Shown in pieces: positions 35,416 through 44,167 of a stretch of DNA of 64,000 nucleotides. This DNA comes from Flagellimonas myxillae (GTDB taxonomy: Bacteria; Bacteroidota; Bacteroidia; Flavobacteriales; Flavobacteriaceae): positions 1,240,001 to 1,304,000 of the forward strand of contig NZ_JAMFLY010000001.1 of the NCBI RefSeq assembly GCF_023502235.1, written 5' to 3'. The stretch's first letter is position 1. Each line of letters opens with the position of its first letter. The translations under genes were made by a program, and so were the position numbers. The notes beneath the pieces are model-generated. The model was not told where the DNA came from. It saw only the letters and a list, made by a program, of their open reading frames with translations, and did no database searches.

Positions 35416-36927
35416 CTACATCAAAGCTGCAAACTTCTTGGAAATACTGGACCTAAGCTTTCGTTCGTAGTCTTCTTCCAGCCATTCTTTGTAGTTCTTG
35501 GTGTTGTTCATGATGCAATAGGAATATTGTCGTACGCGATAAGCGATTTCCTCTTTGAGCTCCTTTGCCAAAATCCGGGCATCGAATACGTCCTCACTGT
35601 TTTCCACACAGATTTGGGCATGTTGTTCTATACTTCGTTCCAACACCTCCTTGGATTTTTTACCTTGGGCAAACACCTTTTTGTACTCTTCCTTGATATC
35701 AAAAGTGATATTTTCAGACTTGCTGAACTTGGCTTTCAGCTCGTCAGGCATTTCGTAGACAAACTCCCGCTCAATATCCTCATCATTCTTGATGTTCTCG
35801 AGATAAAAATCCGGAAAATGAAAGATTTCCTGCCAGTCCACCGGGGCATCCCAAGGGCCGAAACGGGCAATGTTATTTCCTAAATCTACCACAGAAAACT
35901 CATCTTTCCCTGGCAATACCCGCGAACCACGCCCAATCATCTGGAAATAGAGGGTAAGCGAGCGTGTAGCCCTATTTAGGATAATGGATTGTACACTGGG
36001 TTCATCAAAACCTGTCGTCAAAATACTTACCGAAGTAAGAATGGCTTCAGGGGTATTGGCAAACCAATCCAGGATTTCACGCCGCTCCGTGGCCGTGTTT
36101 TTATTGTCCAGATGTCGAATATTGTACCCTGCCTTTTTAAAAGTTTCGTATACATATAGCGAAGTACTTATCCCGTTGTTGAAAATCAATGTCTTGGTCC
36201 CTTTGGCAACATCCTCGTAGGCTGTGAGCAATTTTCCAAGCATGCTGTGGTTACCGTAAAACTCATCTGAAGACTTAACGGTATAATCCCCGTTGATACC
36301 TAATTTCAAGGTGCGCAAGCTAACATCGTAATTATAGAGATTGGCCTTGGCCAAAAACCTCTTTTCAATCAACGATTTAATGGACTCCCCAATGATCAGG
36401 TGCTTGTAATTGTCCTTCATGGGAAGTTTAATGTTGGAACTCAAGGGGGTTGCGGTAACTCCAAGTATGGTAGACTCCTCAAAATATTTGAAGAGCTTTC
36501 TGAAAGAGTTATAGTGCGCCTCATCAATAATGACCAAACCTATATTATTGAGCTTGACCTTTTCCTCTTGTAACCTATTATTGAGTGTTTCCACCATGGC
36601 CACAAAACACTGGTACTCGTCCTGGTCGTAGAGCTCCTTTACCTCGCTATTGATGATCTTATTGGCCACACCAAAACCGTGCAGCATTTTCGACGTCTGA
36701 CCGCTTAACTCAATCCTATGGGTGAGCACCATTACCTTTTTGCCGGTCTCTTGGATGTACTTACGTGTAATTTCGGAAAAGACCACGGTCTTTCCTCCAC
36801 CGGTGGGCAATTGGTACAGGATATTGGTGCCTTGGGGCAGCTCGTTGACGTGCTTGAAGATTTTCTTTAAATCTTCCTGTTGGTAATCGTATAAGGTTTT
36901 TTTACTGACTGCTTTTTCTATCTGCAA
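35416..36927 (-). CDS. SF2 DEAD/DEAH-box helicase
   Basis: 503 residues from TTG 36927; no ATG precedes it before an in-frame stop. Motifs in order: YDYQQEDLKKIF (Q-motif region), Walker A QLPTGGGKTVVF, VLTHRIELSGQ, DEAH box VIIDEAHYNSF, GVTATPL, and motif VI QMIGRGSRVLPG. The UvrB/type III restriction-like layout indicates an ATP-dependent DNA or RNA translocase. No methyltransferase, nuclease or phage gene is adjacent, so restriction function is unlikely. The C-terminal region (IRQYSYCIMNNTKNYKEWLEE) has no known domain. Confidence 0.87.
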   Translation of the reverse strand: MQIEKAVSKKTLYDYQQEDLKKIFKHVNELPQGTNILYQLPTGGGKTVVFSEITRKYIQETGKKVMVLTHRIELSGQTSKMLHGFGVANKIINSEVKELYDQDEYQCFVAMVETLNNRLQEEKVKLNNIGLVIIDEAHYNSFRKLFKYFEESTILGVTATPLSSNIKLPMKDNYKHLIIGESIKSLIEKRFLAKANLYNYDVSLRTLKLGINGDYTVKSSDEFYGNHSMLGKLLTAYEDVAKGTKTLIFNNGISTSLYVYETFKKAGYNIRHLDNKNTATERREILDWFANTPEAILTSVSILTTGFDEPSVQSIILNRATRSLTLYFQMIGRGSRVLPGKDEFSVVDLGNNIARFGPWDAPVDWQEIFHFPDFYLENIKNDEDIEREFVYEMPDELKAKFSKSENITFDIKEEYKKVFAQGKKSKEVLERSIEQHAQICVENSEDVFDARILAKELKEEIAYRVRQYSYCIMNNTKNYKEWLEEDYERKLRSSISKKFAALM

Positions 36928-37185
36928 CGGAAAAAATGGATTAAATGTTCCAAAATATCAAACCTTACAAAATTAGCGGTTTTTTATGCTCAGACACGCT
37001 TTTGTTGTCGCAATTATATCAAGATACTATCAACAATTCCCTAGGGCACTGATAATGAATCACTTTGGGGCTTTGTAATAACATTTTGATAACAATAACA
37101 GTTGGCGCTTGGAAAATTGTGTTTTAAAGTGTATTATGAATGCTTAAAATAACCGCAACCTTAACACAGCAATTTTTCATACCAC

Positions 37186-38049
37186 ATGAGGCAATTAAAG
37201 ATAATCAAGCAGGTCACCAACCGAGAATCCAAATCCCTAGACAAGTACCTTCAGGACATTAGCAAGATTGAACTGATCACTGCCCAGGAAGAAGTGGAGT
37301 TGGCCCAAAAAATCCGTACTGGTGATCAAGCGGCCTTGGAAAAATTGACGAATGCAAACCTTCGGTTTGTGGTTTCGGTTGCCAAACAGTATCAAAACCA
37401 AGGACTTACACTTCCCGATTTGATCAACGAAGGCAATTTGGGCTTGGTAAAAGCGGCGCAGCGCTTTGACGAGACACGGGGATTTAAGTTTATCTCCTAT
37501 GCGGTATGGTGGATTCGCCAATCCATTTTACAGGCTTTGGCGGAACAATCCCGTGTTGTGCGATTACCATTGAATAAGATTGGCTCAATCAACAAGATCA
37601 AAAAGACGTTTTCCTATTTGGAACAAGCGCACGAACGACCACCTTCGGCCGAGGAAATTGCTAAGGAATTGGATATGACCGTTTCGGAGGTTAAGCAATC
37701 CCTAAAAAATACCGGTCGGCATGTGTCGATGGATGCTCCGCTGAAAGAAGGCGAGACCTCCAGCCTTTATGACGTTCTAAATTCTTCAGAATCCCCGAAA
37801 CCGGACAAAGAGTTGATGCACCAATCCCTGTATACAGAGATCAACCGGGCATTGGAGACATTGTCCCCTCGTGAGGCCGATGTGGTCCGGTTGTATTATG
37901 GCATTGGGGACCAACAGTCCATGACTTTGGAGGAAATTGGCAGTACCTTTGACCTGACCCGGGAACGGGTAAGACAAATTCGAGAAAAAGCAATTCGGAA
38001 ATTACGACATACTTCCAAGAGCAAGATTTTAAAATCTTACCTTGGTTGA
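37186..38049 (+). CDS. rpoD: Primary sigma-70 factor (RpoD)
   Basis: 287 residues. Region 1.2 and 2 ([64 protein letters not shown]), region 3 ([14 protein letters not shown]) and region 4.2 ([30 protein letters not shown]) are all present; region 1.1 is absent, as is usual in Bacteroidota. It directs core RNA polymerase to TTG/TAnnTTTG promoters. The gene stands alone and ends 24 bp before a strong terminator. The 258-bp region upstream (36928-37185) shows no other gene and no clear consensus promoter. Confidence 0.96.
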   Translation: MRQLKIIKQVTNRESKSLDKYLQDISKIELITAQEEVELAQKIRTGDQAALEKLTNANLRFVVSVAKQYQNQGLTLPDLINEGNLGLVKAAQRFDETRGFKFISYAVWWIRQSILQALAEQSRVVRLPLNKIGSINKIKKTFSYLEQAHERPPSAEEIAKELDMTVSEVKQSLKNTGRHVSMDAPLKEGETSSLYDVLNSSESPKPDKELMHQSLYTEINRALETLSPREADVVRLYYGIGDQQSMTLEEIGSTFDLTRERVRQIREKAIRKLRHTSKSKILKSYLG

Positions 38050-38073
38050 ATACTACTAACTCAAACTATAAAG

Positions 38074-38103
38074 AAAAAGGGCTGCAAATTGCAGCCCTTT
38101 TTT
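38074..38103. terminator. Bidirectional intrinsic terminator after rpoD
   Basis: A GC-rich stem (GGGCTGCAA paired with TTGCAGCCC) is flanked by AAAAA on the left and TTTTTT on the right, so both strands read as stem plus U-tract. It ends rpoD from the left and would also end a leftward transcript carrying the two small ORFs at 38126-38351. Confidence 0.9.
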
Positions 38104-38125
38104 AATTTTTTGCCCCGGTCCATTC

Positions 38126-38227
38126 TCATGGACGACTTATTTGACTAATGTTAAAATCGATCAACATTTGATTTAAATCTTGAATAAAGCTCAAGTACGC
38201 TGTGTTTTCTTGGTTTTGATTTTTCAT
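38126..38227 (-). CDS. Small ORF A, 33 residues, paralogous to small ORF B
   Basis: Reads from ATG 38227 to TGA 38126. Central segment AYLSFIQDLNQMLIDFNI forms an amphipathic helix, without signal peptide or transmembrane segment. It is collinear with EYLAFLQELNEILSLNEL of the ORF 25 nt upstream: Y-L-x-F-x-Q-x-L-N-x-x-L is shared. The pair ends at a bidirectional terminator, which supports transcription. Function unknown; possibly a small regulator or interaction peptide. Confidence 0.5.
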   Translation of the reverse strand: MKNQNQENTAYLSFIQDLNQMLIDFNISQISRP

Positions 38228-38252
38228 GAACTAAGGTTTTGGGGTGTTTGTT

Positions 38253-38351
38253 CTATAAATAATCCAACTCTGCGAGTTCGTTTAAGCTCAAAATTTCATT
38301 TAATTCCTGAAGAAATGCCAAATATTCTTCACCGTAGGTATCGTATAACAT
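38253..38351 (-). CDS. Small ORF B, 32 residues, paralogous to small ORF A
   Basis: Reads from ATG 38351 to TAG 38253. Acidic and helical, with core EEYLAFLQELNEILSLNEL and a Leu/Glu-rich tail (AELDYL). The mRNA before the start is A/U-rich, as is typical for Bacteroidota ribosome binding. First of the two paralogous mini-genes; no clear TAnnTTTG box was found upstream. Function unknown. Confidence 0.5.
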   Translation of the reverse strand: MLYDTYGEEYLAFLQELNEILSLNELAELDYL

Positions 38352-38585
38352 AATATTTAAGTGGTTTTTGTTTGGGGTTATACTTATAACGTGAACTTAA
38401 GGGAAACATTATGAGGGAGCAATAAATTGTGGTAAAAACCGGAATTTTAGTGGTAAAAATTGTTAATTGGATTTGGTGGTGGATGTTGGAAGTTGGGAGA
38501 AAGGTAAAGGGTCAAAGCACTTTAAAGAAATTGGAATTTGGCGTTTGGGATTTGAGATTTGAGATTTGGAATTTAGCATTTGGGG
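38352..38585. other. Intergenic region with simple repeats
   Basis: No supportable gene. The left part presumably carries the promoter for small ORFs B and A. The right part (38528-38584) consists of degenerate 7-8 bp units of the form GATTTGA/GAATTTG. A 248-bp open frame on the plus strand runs through these repeats and is not credible. Confidence 0.5.
38528..38584. repeat. Degenerate GGAATTTG/GATTTGA tandem repeat
   Basis: Short units such as GGAATTTGG, GGATTTGA, GAGATTTGA and GGAATTTAG follow one another directly before the 3' end of the next leftward gene. Low-complexity repeats of this kind recur in flavobacterial intergenic DNA. Confidence 0.6.
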
Positions 38586-38939
38586 CTAGGAATCCAGTAT
38601 ATCCAACGGAACGCCGAAATCCATGTCCAGGTCTGGGTCAATGTCGGAGGGCTCAATATCAAACTCGTTGTAGATAAAACAAAGGTCCATTGGAAGTTTG
38701 GTCTTTTCTGATGGATCCGAAATCCCAAGTTTTTCGAGTAGGGCACATCGAATTTCAAAGGCCTTACTACTGATTTTATGATTGGGGTCGGTTTCCAATT
38801 CTTCCAGTAAGGCTAGGTCTTTTATATCCCCGATCTCCAGCATTTGCTCAATGAGCATGAGCTTACAATCCAAATCGGAGGCATGCTCTAACAATGGATA
38901 AAACACACTTTGGTGATATTCGGGAAGGTTTTTGACCAT
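38586..38939 (-). CDS. Hypothetical helical protein, 117 residues
   Basis: Not recognised. The first 75 residues are leucine-rich helices (LLEHASDLDCKLMLIEQMLEIGDIKDLALLEEL), resembling HEAT or ARM-like units; the acidic tail (FDIEPSDIDPDLDMDFG) is Asp-rich. It follows the HPt-like gene by 8 bp and the two probably form one transcript. Confidence 0.6.
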   Translation of the reverse strand: MVKNLPEYHQSVFYPLLEHASDLDCKLMLIEQMLEIGDIKDLALLEELETDPNHKISSKAFEIRCALLEKLGISDPSEKTKLPMDLCFIYNEFDIEPSDIDPDLDMDFGVPLDILDS

Positions 38940-38947
38940 CTTTTAAG

Positions 38948-39727
38948 TTACATATTTCTAAGGACATCAATTTCAAAGTCAACCAATTCCTCAACTTTCG
39001 GGTACTCCACTAAAAATTGTTGGTATAGGAAATTCAAGTATTTGATGTCGTTATCTGTCTTACAAACCGTGCTCATTTGCTCCGTAATCTCAAGTAAACT
39101 AACGGTTTTCATCATTTTGAGGCAGGCCTGTATTTTTTGGCATGCAAAGTCGACCCCCCTAAAATTCTCTGTTTGGAGGTGTACTTTTATCTTTCCGATG
39201 AACTCCAGAATGTTCTGCTTATAAATGCGAACAAGTTCTTCCAAAAGCTCCATCTGTCCCATACATTCGTCCAGAACAGGCCTTAGATTTACCTTTTGGG
39301 TAGTTATAAGAGACTCCAAATTCTGTTCCACACGGTTTGGGCTAGCTTGTTTTTTGGGCTCATCCAGGCTGGTGCCCTTCAAACGTTTTCCAACTTTATG
39401 AAGCGCCATGACCAACTCTCTTTGCCTCTGATCTAGGTTTGTTTTATCGAGCAAAGCAATCAAGGTCAACAGTTGTGTCACCACATTGGATTCCTTTGTG
39501 GACTCACTTTCCAAATGAGATACCCCTTGGATACCCACTTGTTCGCAAATCACGTCCAACTGTTTCATTTCAGGAACGCCAAAAACTTTGTCCTCCAAGC
39601 CAATTCTAAACTCATCAAAGGACCGTTTTAGTTTTCCTGCTTCCTCGGTTCCCAATTCCTCATAAGAGAAACTGCTCAACCCTATTTCCAATTTTTCCAA
39701 ATACGTCAATAATTCCCTAGTTCCCAA
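38948..39727 (-). CDS. Hypothetical helical protein, possibly a degenerate HPt-like domain
   Basis: 259 residues from TTG 39727, the first usual start after an in-frame stop. All-helical. Residues about 150-255 resemble a histidine-phosphotransfer bundle: LLEELVRIYKQNILEFIGKIKVHLQ, then ACQKIQACLKMM at 195-206 where HPt proteins have a His-containing AHxIKPSLxxM pattern; here Gln197 stands at the His position. If correct, it cannot carry phosphate on histidine. No kinase or receiver lies nearby. This is a by-eye similarity only. Confidence 0.5.
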   Translation of the reverse strand: MGTRELLTYLEKLEIGLSSFSYEELGTEEAGKLKRSFDEFRIGLEDKVFGVPEMKQLDVICEQVGIQGVSHLESESTKESNVVTQLLTLIALLDKTNLDQRQRELVMALHKVGKRLKGTSLDEPKKQASPNRVEQNLESLITTQKVNLRPVLDECMGQMELLEELVRIYKQNILEFIGKIKVHLQTENFRGVDFACQKIQACLKMMKTVSLLEITEQMSTVCKTDNDIKYLNFLYQQFLVEYPKVEELVDFEIDVLRNM

Positions 39728-39856
39728 TATGCCAATGCTTAATCGTTCTTATTAGCCTGAATATGTACATTCCAAAGGGCATCAACAACTAAATGTTCCG
39801 TAGCGCTTCCATATTGTTGTCAAAATGCGTTATTTGTAGGTGTAAAAATCTGTACC

Positions 39857-41137
39857 ATGCGATATTTCCCAATTTTGTTCTGTCTTACTTTACTATTTTC
39901 ATGCGCCGAAAAGAAATCTGAGAAACAAGAGACTTTGGAAGAAAAAGCCCAACGCATCCATGAAAAGGTGATCACAATAGACACCCATGACGACATCAAC
40001 GTGAACAATTTCACAGACAGTATCAACTACACCCAACGGCTGGATACCCAAATAAACTTGCCGAAAATGGAAGACGGGGGATTGGATGTCGCTTGGTTAA
40101 TAGTTTACACAGGGCAAGATTCCTTGAATGCCGAAGGCTATGCAAGTGCTTCAGATAATGCCATTGCCAAGTTTGAGGCCATACATAGGCTTTGTGAGCA
40201 ATATGCCCCGGATAAAATGGAGTTGGCCCTTACCTCTGCCGATGTTAGAAGAATTGTTGAATCTGGTAAAATGGTGGCCATGATCGGGGTTGAAAATGCC
40301 TATCCCATTGGGGAGGACCTTTCCAAGTTCGAAGAATACCATAAACGAGGTGCCCGCTACATTTCCTTGTCCCACAACGGGCATAGCCAGTTTTGCGATT
40401 CCAATACCGGTGAAGCAGATGATGAATGGTTACATAATGGTTTAAGTGATTTAGGTAAAGAAGCTGTAAAAGAGATGAATAGGATTGGAATCATGATAGA
40501 CATCTCCCATCCTTCCAGTGAATCGATGAAGCAAATGGTGGCCCTGTCCAAAGCCCCAATTATTGCTTCCCATTCCTCCGCTAGGGCACTTTGTGATCAT
40601 AGCCGCAATTTGGACGACGAGCAGCTCCTGCTACTCAAGGAAAATGGCGGAGTGGTTCAAACAGTTGCCTTTAGTTCGTATTTAAATGCCGAAAAACACG
40701 AAGCCAGAGCCGCTTATATGAAAGATGTGAACCAAAAAGTAGCAGATTCATTAGGGATCAATTGGTACGAACGTTCCCAATTCTTCTCCTTGAGCAAAGA
40801 AGAACAAGATGAATTCATGAAGAACTATCCCAAGGTTTTGAAATTGGGCAATGCCATGGCCGCGAAAGACCCCTCTGCCCCTGTTGCAGTAGGTGTTACC
40901 GATTTGGTGGACCATATCGACTATATGGTGAAGCTAATTGGTATTGATCATGTGGGGATTAGCTCCGATTTTGATGGTGGCGGTGGTATAGAAGGCTGGA
41001 CTGACGCTTCTGAAACCTTTAACGTTACCCTGGAACTGGTCAAAAGGGGATATTCGGAAGAGGAGATAGCCAAGCTTTGGGGTGAAAACTTGCTACGGGT
41101 CTTGGATGAGGTCCAAGCGGTTGCGGCAAAATCTTAA
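39857..41137 (+). CDS. M19 family membrane dipeptidase (lipoprotein)
   Basis: 426 residues with a lipoprotein signal ending at LFSC (Cys16). Binuclear zinc ligands of renal dipeptidase-type enzymes are visible: His44-x-Asp46 in TIDTHDDIN, the bridging Glu in MIGVENAYPIG, His in MIDISHPSSES, and His in APIIASHSSARAL. The C-terminal GIDHVGISSDFDGGGGIEG and EEIAKLWGENLLRVL are family hallmarks. It cleaves dipeptides, including D-residues, in the envelope. Monocistronic; upstream 129 bp hold no other gene. Confidence 0.93.
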   Translation: MRYFPILFCLTLLFSCAEKKSEKQETLEEKAQRIHEKVITIDTHDDINVNNFTDSINYTQRLDTQINLPKMEDGGLDVAWLIVYTGQDSLNAEGYASASDNAIAKFEAIHRLCEQYAPDKMELALTSADVRRIVESGKMVAMIGVENAYPIGEDLSKFEEYHKRGARYISLSHNGHSQFCDSNTGEADDEWLHNGLSDLGKEAVKEMNRIGIMIDISHPSSESMKQMVALSKAPIIASHSSARALCDHSRNLDDEQLLLLKENGGVVQTVAFSSYLNAEKHEARAAYMKDVNQKVADSLGINWYERSQFFSLSKEEQDEFMKNYPKVLKLGNAMAAKDPSAPVAVGVTDLVDHIDYMVKLIGIDHVGISSDFDGGGGIEGWTDASETFNVTLELVKRGYSEEEIAKLWGENLLRVLDEVQAVAAKS

Positions 41138-41189
41138 TGAAAACTTCCTAGGAATTTATCCCATAATTGGATTTCCTACTTATCAGACC

Positions 41190-42074
41190 TTATTTCCTAC
41201 TGATAAGTGTTTGGGGTATAGTGAGTGTGGAACCTATCCGGGCGTTTAGTTGTTCTATAAAATAGGCCGATAACAATGGGGATTCCCTTTCCAAATTTTG
41301 GTGCACGAAGAAATGGATATTTGCCAAACCCTGATTTTTCCACTGCTCCAGGCGGTTAACCCAATCCACTACCCTATCATAATCCGATTCGTGGTTAGCG
41401 CCCACATAACGGATAAACGCTTCATTATTGCTCAAGCGCATATGCATCATGTCTCTCCTACCGGCCGTATCCACCAAAACATTGGCAATATTGTTTTCCT
41501 TCAGCAGATGATATAATTCATTGGAAACTTTTTCATCCGTAAACCAATCCGTATGTCTAAACTCCATAGCAAGAGGAAACTCCTTGGGCCAATAGTTGAC
41601 AAACTGTTCCACCCTATCCCAATTTTTTGGACCGAAATTATTGTGCATCTGTAAAAAAATAGTACCCAATTTTTCCTTGAGTTGGGAGGTCACTTCCAAA
41701 TAGCGATCGGAAATTTCGTAAACCTTATCATTCAGCCTTCTCAAGTGGCTTACCGCATTGGTCATCTTGGGAAAGAACTTGAACCCCTCCGGAGTTTTAT
41801 CATACCATTTTTGATATTGTTCCGCTGGAAAAATCCGATAAAAAGTTGCATTCAGTTCGATGCTATTGAACTGGGATGCGTAATAGACCAACTCATCCTT
41901 GGTGCCCCTAGGGTAGAAATTTTTAAGGTCCTGACGGTTCCATTTGGCACAGCCCACGAAAATATCGGGAACACCCTTTTGGGAACGGGAAGACAGTAAT
42001 AATGTGGTGTCAGGGTGGTCATCGGGAATAGTGAAATCAACGAGTTCTGGGTGATCTACCTTGCCAAATTTCAT
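41190..42074 (-). CDS. DUF72 family protein
   Basis: 294 residues, cytoplasmic. The DUF72 TIM-barrel-like pattern is clear: IFVGCAKWNRQDLKNFYPRG, YASQFNSIELNATFYRIFP, WYDKTPEGFKFFPKMTNAVSHLRRL, LGTIFLQMHNNFGP, LAMEFRHTDWF, ANVLVDTAGRRDMMHM, FIRYVGANHESD. Biochemical function is unassigned. It converges on the M19 gene; a 9-bp inverted repeat (41178-41186 with 41200-41208) spans its stop codon but lacks a U-tract. Confidence 0.9.
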   Translation of the reverse strand: MKFGKVDHPELVDFTIPDDHPDTTLLLSSRSQKGVPDIFVGCAKWNRQDLKNFYPRGTKDELVYYASQFNSIELNATFYRIFPAEQYQKWYDKTPEGFKFFPKMTNAVSHLRRLNDKVYEISDRYLEVTSQLKEKLGTIFLQMHNNFGPKNWDRVEQFVNYWPKEFPLAMEFRHTDWFTDEKVSNELYHLLKENNIANVLVDTAGRRDMMHMRLSNNEAFIRYVGANHESDYDRVVDWVNRLEQWKNQGLANIHFFVHQNLERESPLLSAYFIEQLNARIGSTLTIPQTLISRK

Positions 42075-42201
42075 ATGGATTAAGCGTATTTGAAAACGAA
42101 GTTATGAATAAAAAATCCCTGTTCATAACATCGTTAAAAACTATTGAGCACCCGTAATATGTGCGATTTACGATTGTGTAACTTTAATAAAACTTTCGAC
42201 C

Positions 42202-42609
42202 ATGGATTCAAGATCCGAACATCTTCTGGACATGCGTCCGGAGATTGGGCAAGGTAATTTCCACGCCGATATGAGCCCCGATGAACGTTTTCAAAACCAA
42301 ACTTTACGTCCTATTATCAAGCTTCAAAACGATTTGATCATAGAGGTTTTCAAAAACTATATTAGAAAGCATAAAGGTGCTTTTTACGACCTTTCCCTAG
42401 AAAAAAGACTGCTTTACATTGAGAACTCCATCCAAAAGGATATTAAGTTCAGAAACTCCCTCAAGGGTATGATTATTGGGCATTTTACCGTTCAAGAGTA
42501 TCGGAGCTATATCCTGAATTCCTCAGCCTTGAACAAACGTATGATGAACATGGTGATCAACCGGCTTAAGGATCAGGTGCAGCTGTTGGAAAACGAAGTA
42601 TTAGTCTAA
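42202..42609 (+). CDS. Conserved hypothetical helical protein, 135 residues
   Basis: No domain recognised. The core FQNQTLRPIIKLQNDLIIEVFKNYIRKHKGAF and IKFRNSLKGMIIGHFTVQEYRSYI is helical and charged. I recall family members carrying a glyoxalase label; the sequence shows no VOC fold or metal ligands to justify that. It overlaps the DUF2461 gene tail to tail by 9 bp. Confidence 0.7.
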   Translation: MDSRSEHLLDMRPEIGQGNFHADMSPDERFQNQTLRPIIKLQNDLIIEVFKNYIRKHKGAFYDLSLEKRLLYIENSIQKDIKFRNSLKGMIIGHFTVQEYRSYILNSSALNKRMMNMVINRLKDQVQLLENEVLV

Positions 42610-43323
42610 TAGGGATTCCCCATTGAGATTGGTGGTGAGGATATCACTCATTAAATCGAAATAAGGGCGTATTGCCCTGAAGGACTTGTCCACTTCACTC
42701 AGAAAATTTTTGGACAACACCTCTTTGTCAGAGAAATTCCGGACAAAAATAAACTGCTTCTTTTTGATCAAGTCAATATCAGGATGTGCTTTGTCAAAAC
42801 CTTTAGGAGCTGTTTTAACTTCATCCCCTTCTATTTCCCCCCAAACCGATTTCAGCGGGCTTGCTTGGATCACATTGCGAAATTCAGTAGCATCCATTTC
42901 AAGTTCTTTCCGGATTCGGAAAAGATCCTCCTTGTTGGGCTCCCAGAAACCTGTTGCAATAAAAGTGCCTCCTGGTTTAAGATGTAGGTAGTACCCGCCA
43001 CGTAGGTGCGCACCCAATCTAGAAAATGAACCACCGAAATGGGTTTTATAGGGTGTTTTGTCCTTCGAAAACCGAACATCCCGATAGATCCTGAACATTT
43101 TCATTTTCTCAATCTCGTCATGCGCGTTCAGATGTTCCTTGATGTTTTCGTAGAAGGACTTTACATCCGCTTCGTGTTTTTTAAAAGTGGATTTATGTTC
43201 TTGAAACCATTCCTTAGTATTGTTCTGGGCAAGGTCTTCGAGAAAATTGAACGCTTCTTGGGATATTAAGGAATTATTCACAGTAGTGGTATCAGATGTT
43301 ATTTTTAAGCTAAAGTTAGCCAA
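42601..43323 (-). CDS. DUF2461 domain protein
   Basis: 240 residues. The DUF2461 pattern runs from about residue 22: FNFLEDLAQNNTKEWFQEHKSTF, then MKMFRIYRDVRFSKDKTPYKTHFGGSFSR, GGYYLHLKPGGTFIATGFWEPN and RNFSDKEVLSKNFL. Function is unassigned; the family is widespread in Bacteroidota and cytoplasmic. The start region is divergent from cysE with a 52-bp gap. Confidence 0.88.
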   Translation of the reverse strand: MANFSLKITSDTTTVNNSLISQEAFNFLEDLAQNNTKEWFQEHKSTFKKHEADVKSFYENIKEHLNAHDEIEKMKMFRIYRDVRFSKDKTPYKTHFGGSFSRLGAHLRGGYYLHLKPGGTFIATGFWEPNKEDLFRIRKELEMDATEFRNVIQASPLKSVWGEIEGDEVKTAPKGFDKAHPDIDLIKKKQFIFVRNFSDKEVLSKNFLSEVDKSFRAIRPYFDLMSDILTTNLNGESLLD

Positions 43324-43375
43324 TTCTATAACCGGGTGGTAATCATTTGCATATTTTTAGGCTTTATTTCTGAAC

Positions 43376-44167
43376 ATGGATAAGCAAACCATTATCGAAG
43401 AATTGAATAGGCACAAGAAATTACCCTATTTAGACTATAGACTTAAAGAAGAAACAGAGAATTTTACCAACCTCCTTTTTCACACTTTGTTCGATGTGAA
43501 TACCCCGGTAGCCGAGAATTTGGAAGTTTTGGAAAAAAAATTCAGCCGACTAGTGGACCTCGCTTGCTGGGATTTGGAACGTCCGTGTGTAAAAGTTTGG
43601 GACAATTATGTACAGACATTGCCAAGCATTTTGGAGAAGCTAAATCTGGATGCCGAAGCCATTGTAAATGGTGACCCAGCCTCTATATCGCTCCAAGAAG
43701 TGTATATGGCCTATCCAGGGTTTTATGCCATTGCCATATATCGGTTGGCCCATGATCTTTACCAACAGGGATTTCCCTTGGTTCCTAGATTGATGACCGA
43801 GTATGCCCACAGACAAACGGGTGTGGATATCAATCCTGGAGCGCAGATAGGAAAATCGTTCTTTATCGATCACGCCACCGGAGTGGTTATTGGCGAAACT
43901 GCAGTAATTCACGACAATGTCAAAATCTATCAAGGGGTAACTTTGGGCGCACTTTACGTCGCCAAAAATCTTCAAAAAACCAAAAGGCATCCCACGATCA
44001 TGTCCAACGTGACTATCTATGCCAATGCCACAATTTTGGGGGGCAAAACCGTAATTGGTGAGAATTCAGTAATTGGTGGAAATGCCTGGTTAACGGCTTC
44101 CGTCCCTCCCAACTCTACCGTTTTTCATACTTCCGAAGTTAAAATAAAGACCATTACGGATGTCTAA
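43376..44167 (+). CDS. cysE: Serine O-acetyltransferase
   Basis: 263 residues. A helical N-terminal half (with YMAYPGFYAIAIYRLAHDLYQQG) precedes a left-handed beta helix of hexapeptide repeats: HRQTGVDINPGAQIGKSFFIDHATGVVIGETAVIHDNVKIYQGVTLG, then NVTIYANATILGGKTVIGENSVIGGNAWLTASVP. His residues in AYAHRQ and IDHATG are the expected catalytic pair. It makes O-acetylserine from serine and acetyl-CoA, and overlaps cysM by 8 bp. Confidence 0.95.
   Translation: MDKQTIIEELNRHKKLPYLDYRLKEETENFTNLLFHTLFDVNTPVAENLEVLEKKFSRLVDLACWDLERPCVKVWDNYVQTLPSILEKLNLDAEAIVNGDPASISLQEVYMAYPGFYAIAIYRLAHDLYQQGFPLVPRLMTEYAHRQTGVDINPGAQIGKSFFIDHATGVVIGETAVIHDNVKIYQGVTLGALYVAKNLQKTKRHPTIMSNVTIYANATILGGKTVIGENSVIGGNAWLTASVPPNSTVFHTSEVKIKTITDV

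Noticed and set aside
35416-36927. Restriction-modification or phage-defence island around the helicase
   Set aside because: No methyltransferase, nuclease, integrase or known defence gene lies beside the helicase; it is flanked by a glycosyltransferase and rpoD.
38429-38677. 82-residue plus-strand open frame
   Set aside because: It runs through low-complexity GATTTGA repeats and overlaps the 3' end of a better-supported leftward gene; the predicted peptide is repeat-derived.
41178-41208. Inverted repeat ACTTATCAG/CTGATAAGT across the DUF72 stop codon
   Set aside because: The loop is 13 bases with no U-tract, and it overlaps the stop codon; not a convincing terminator.
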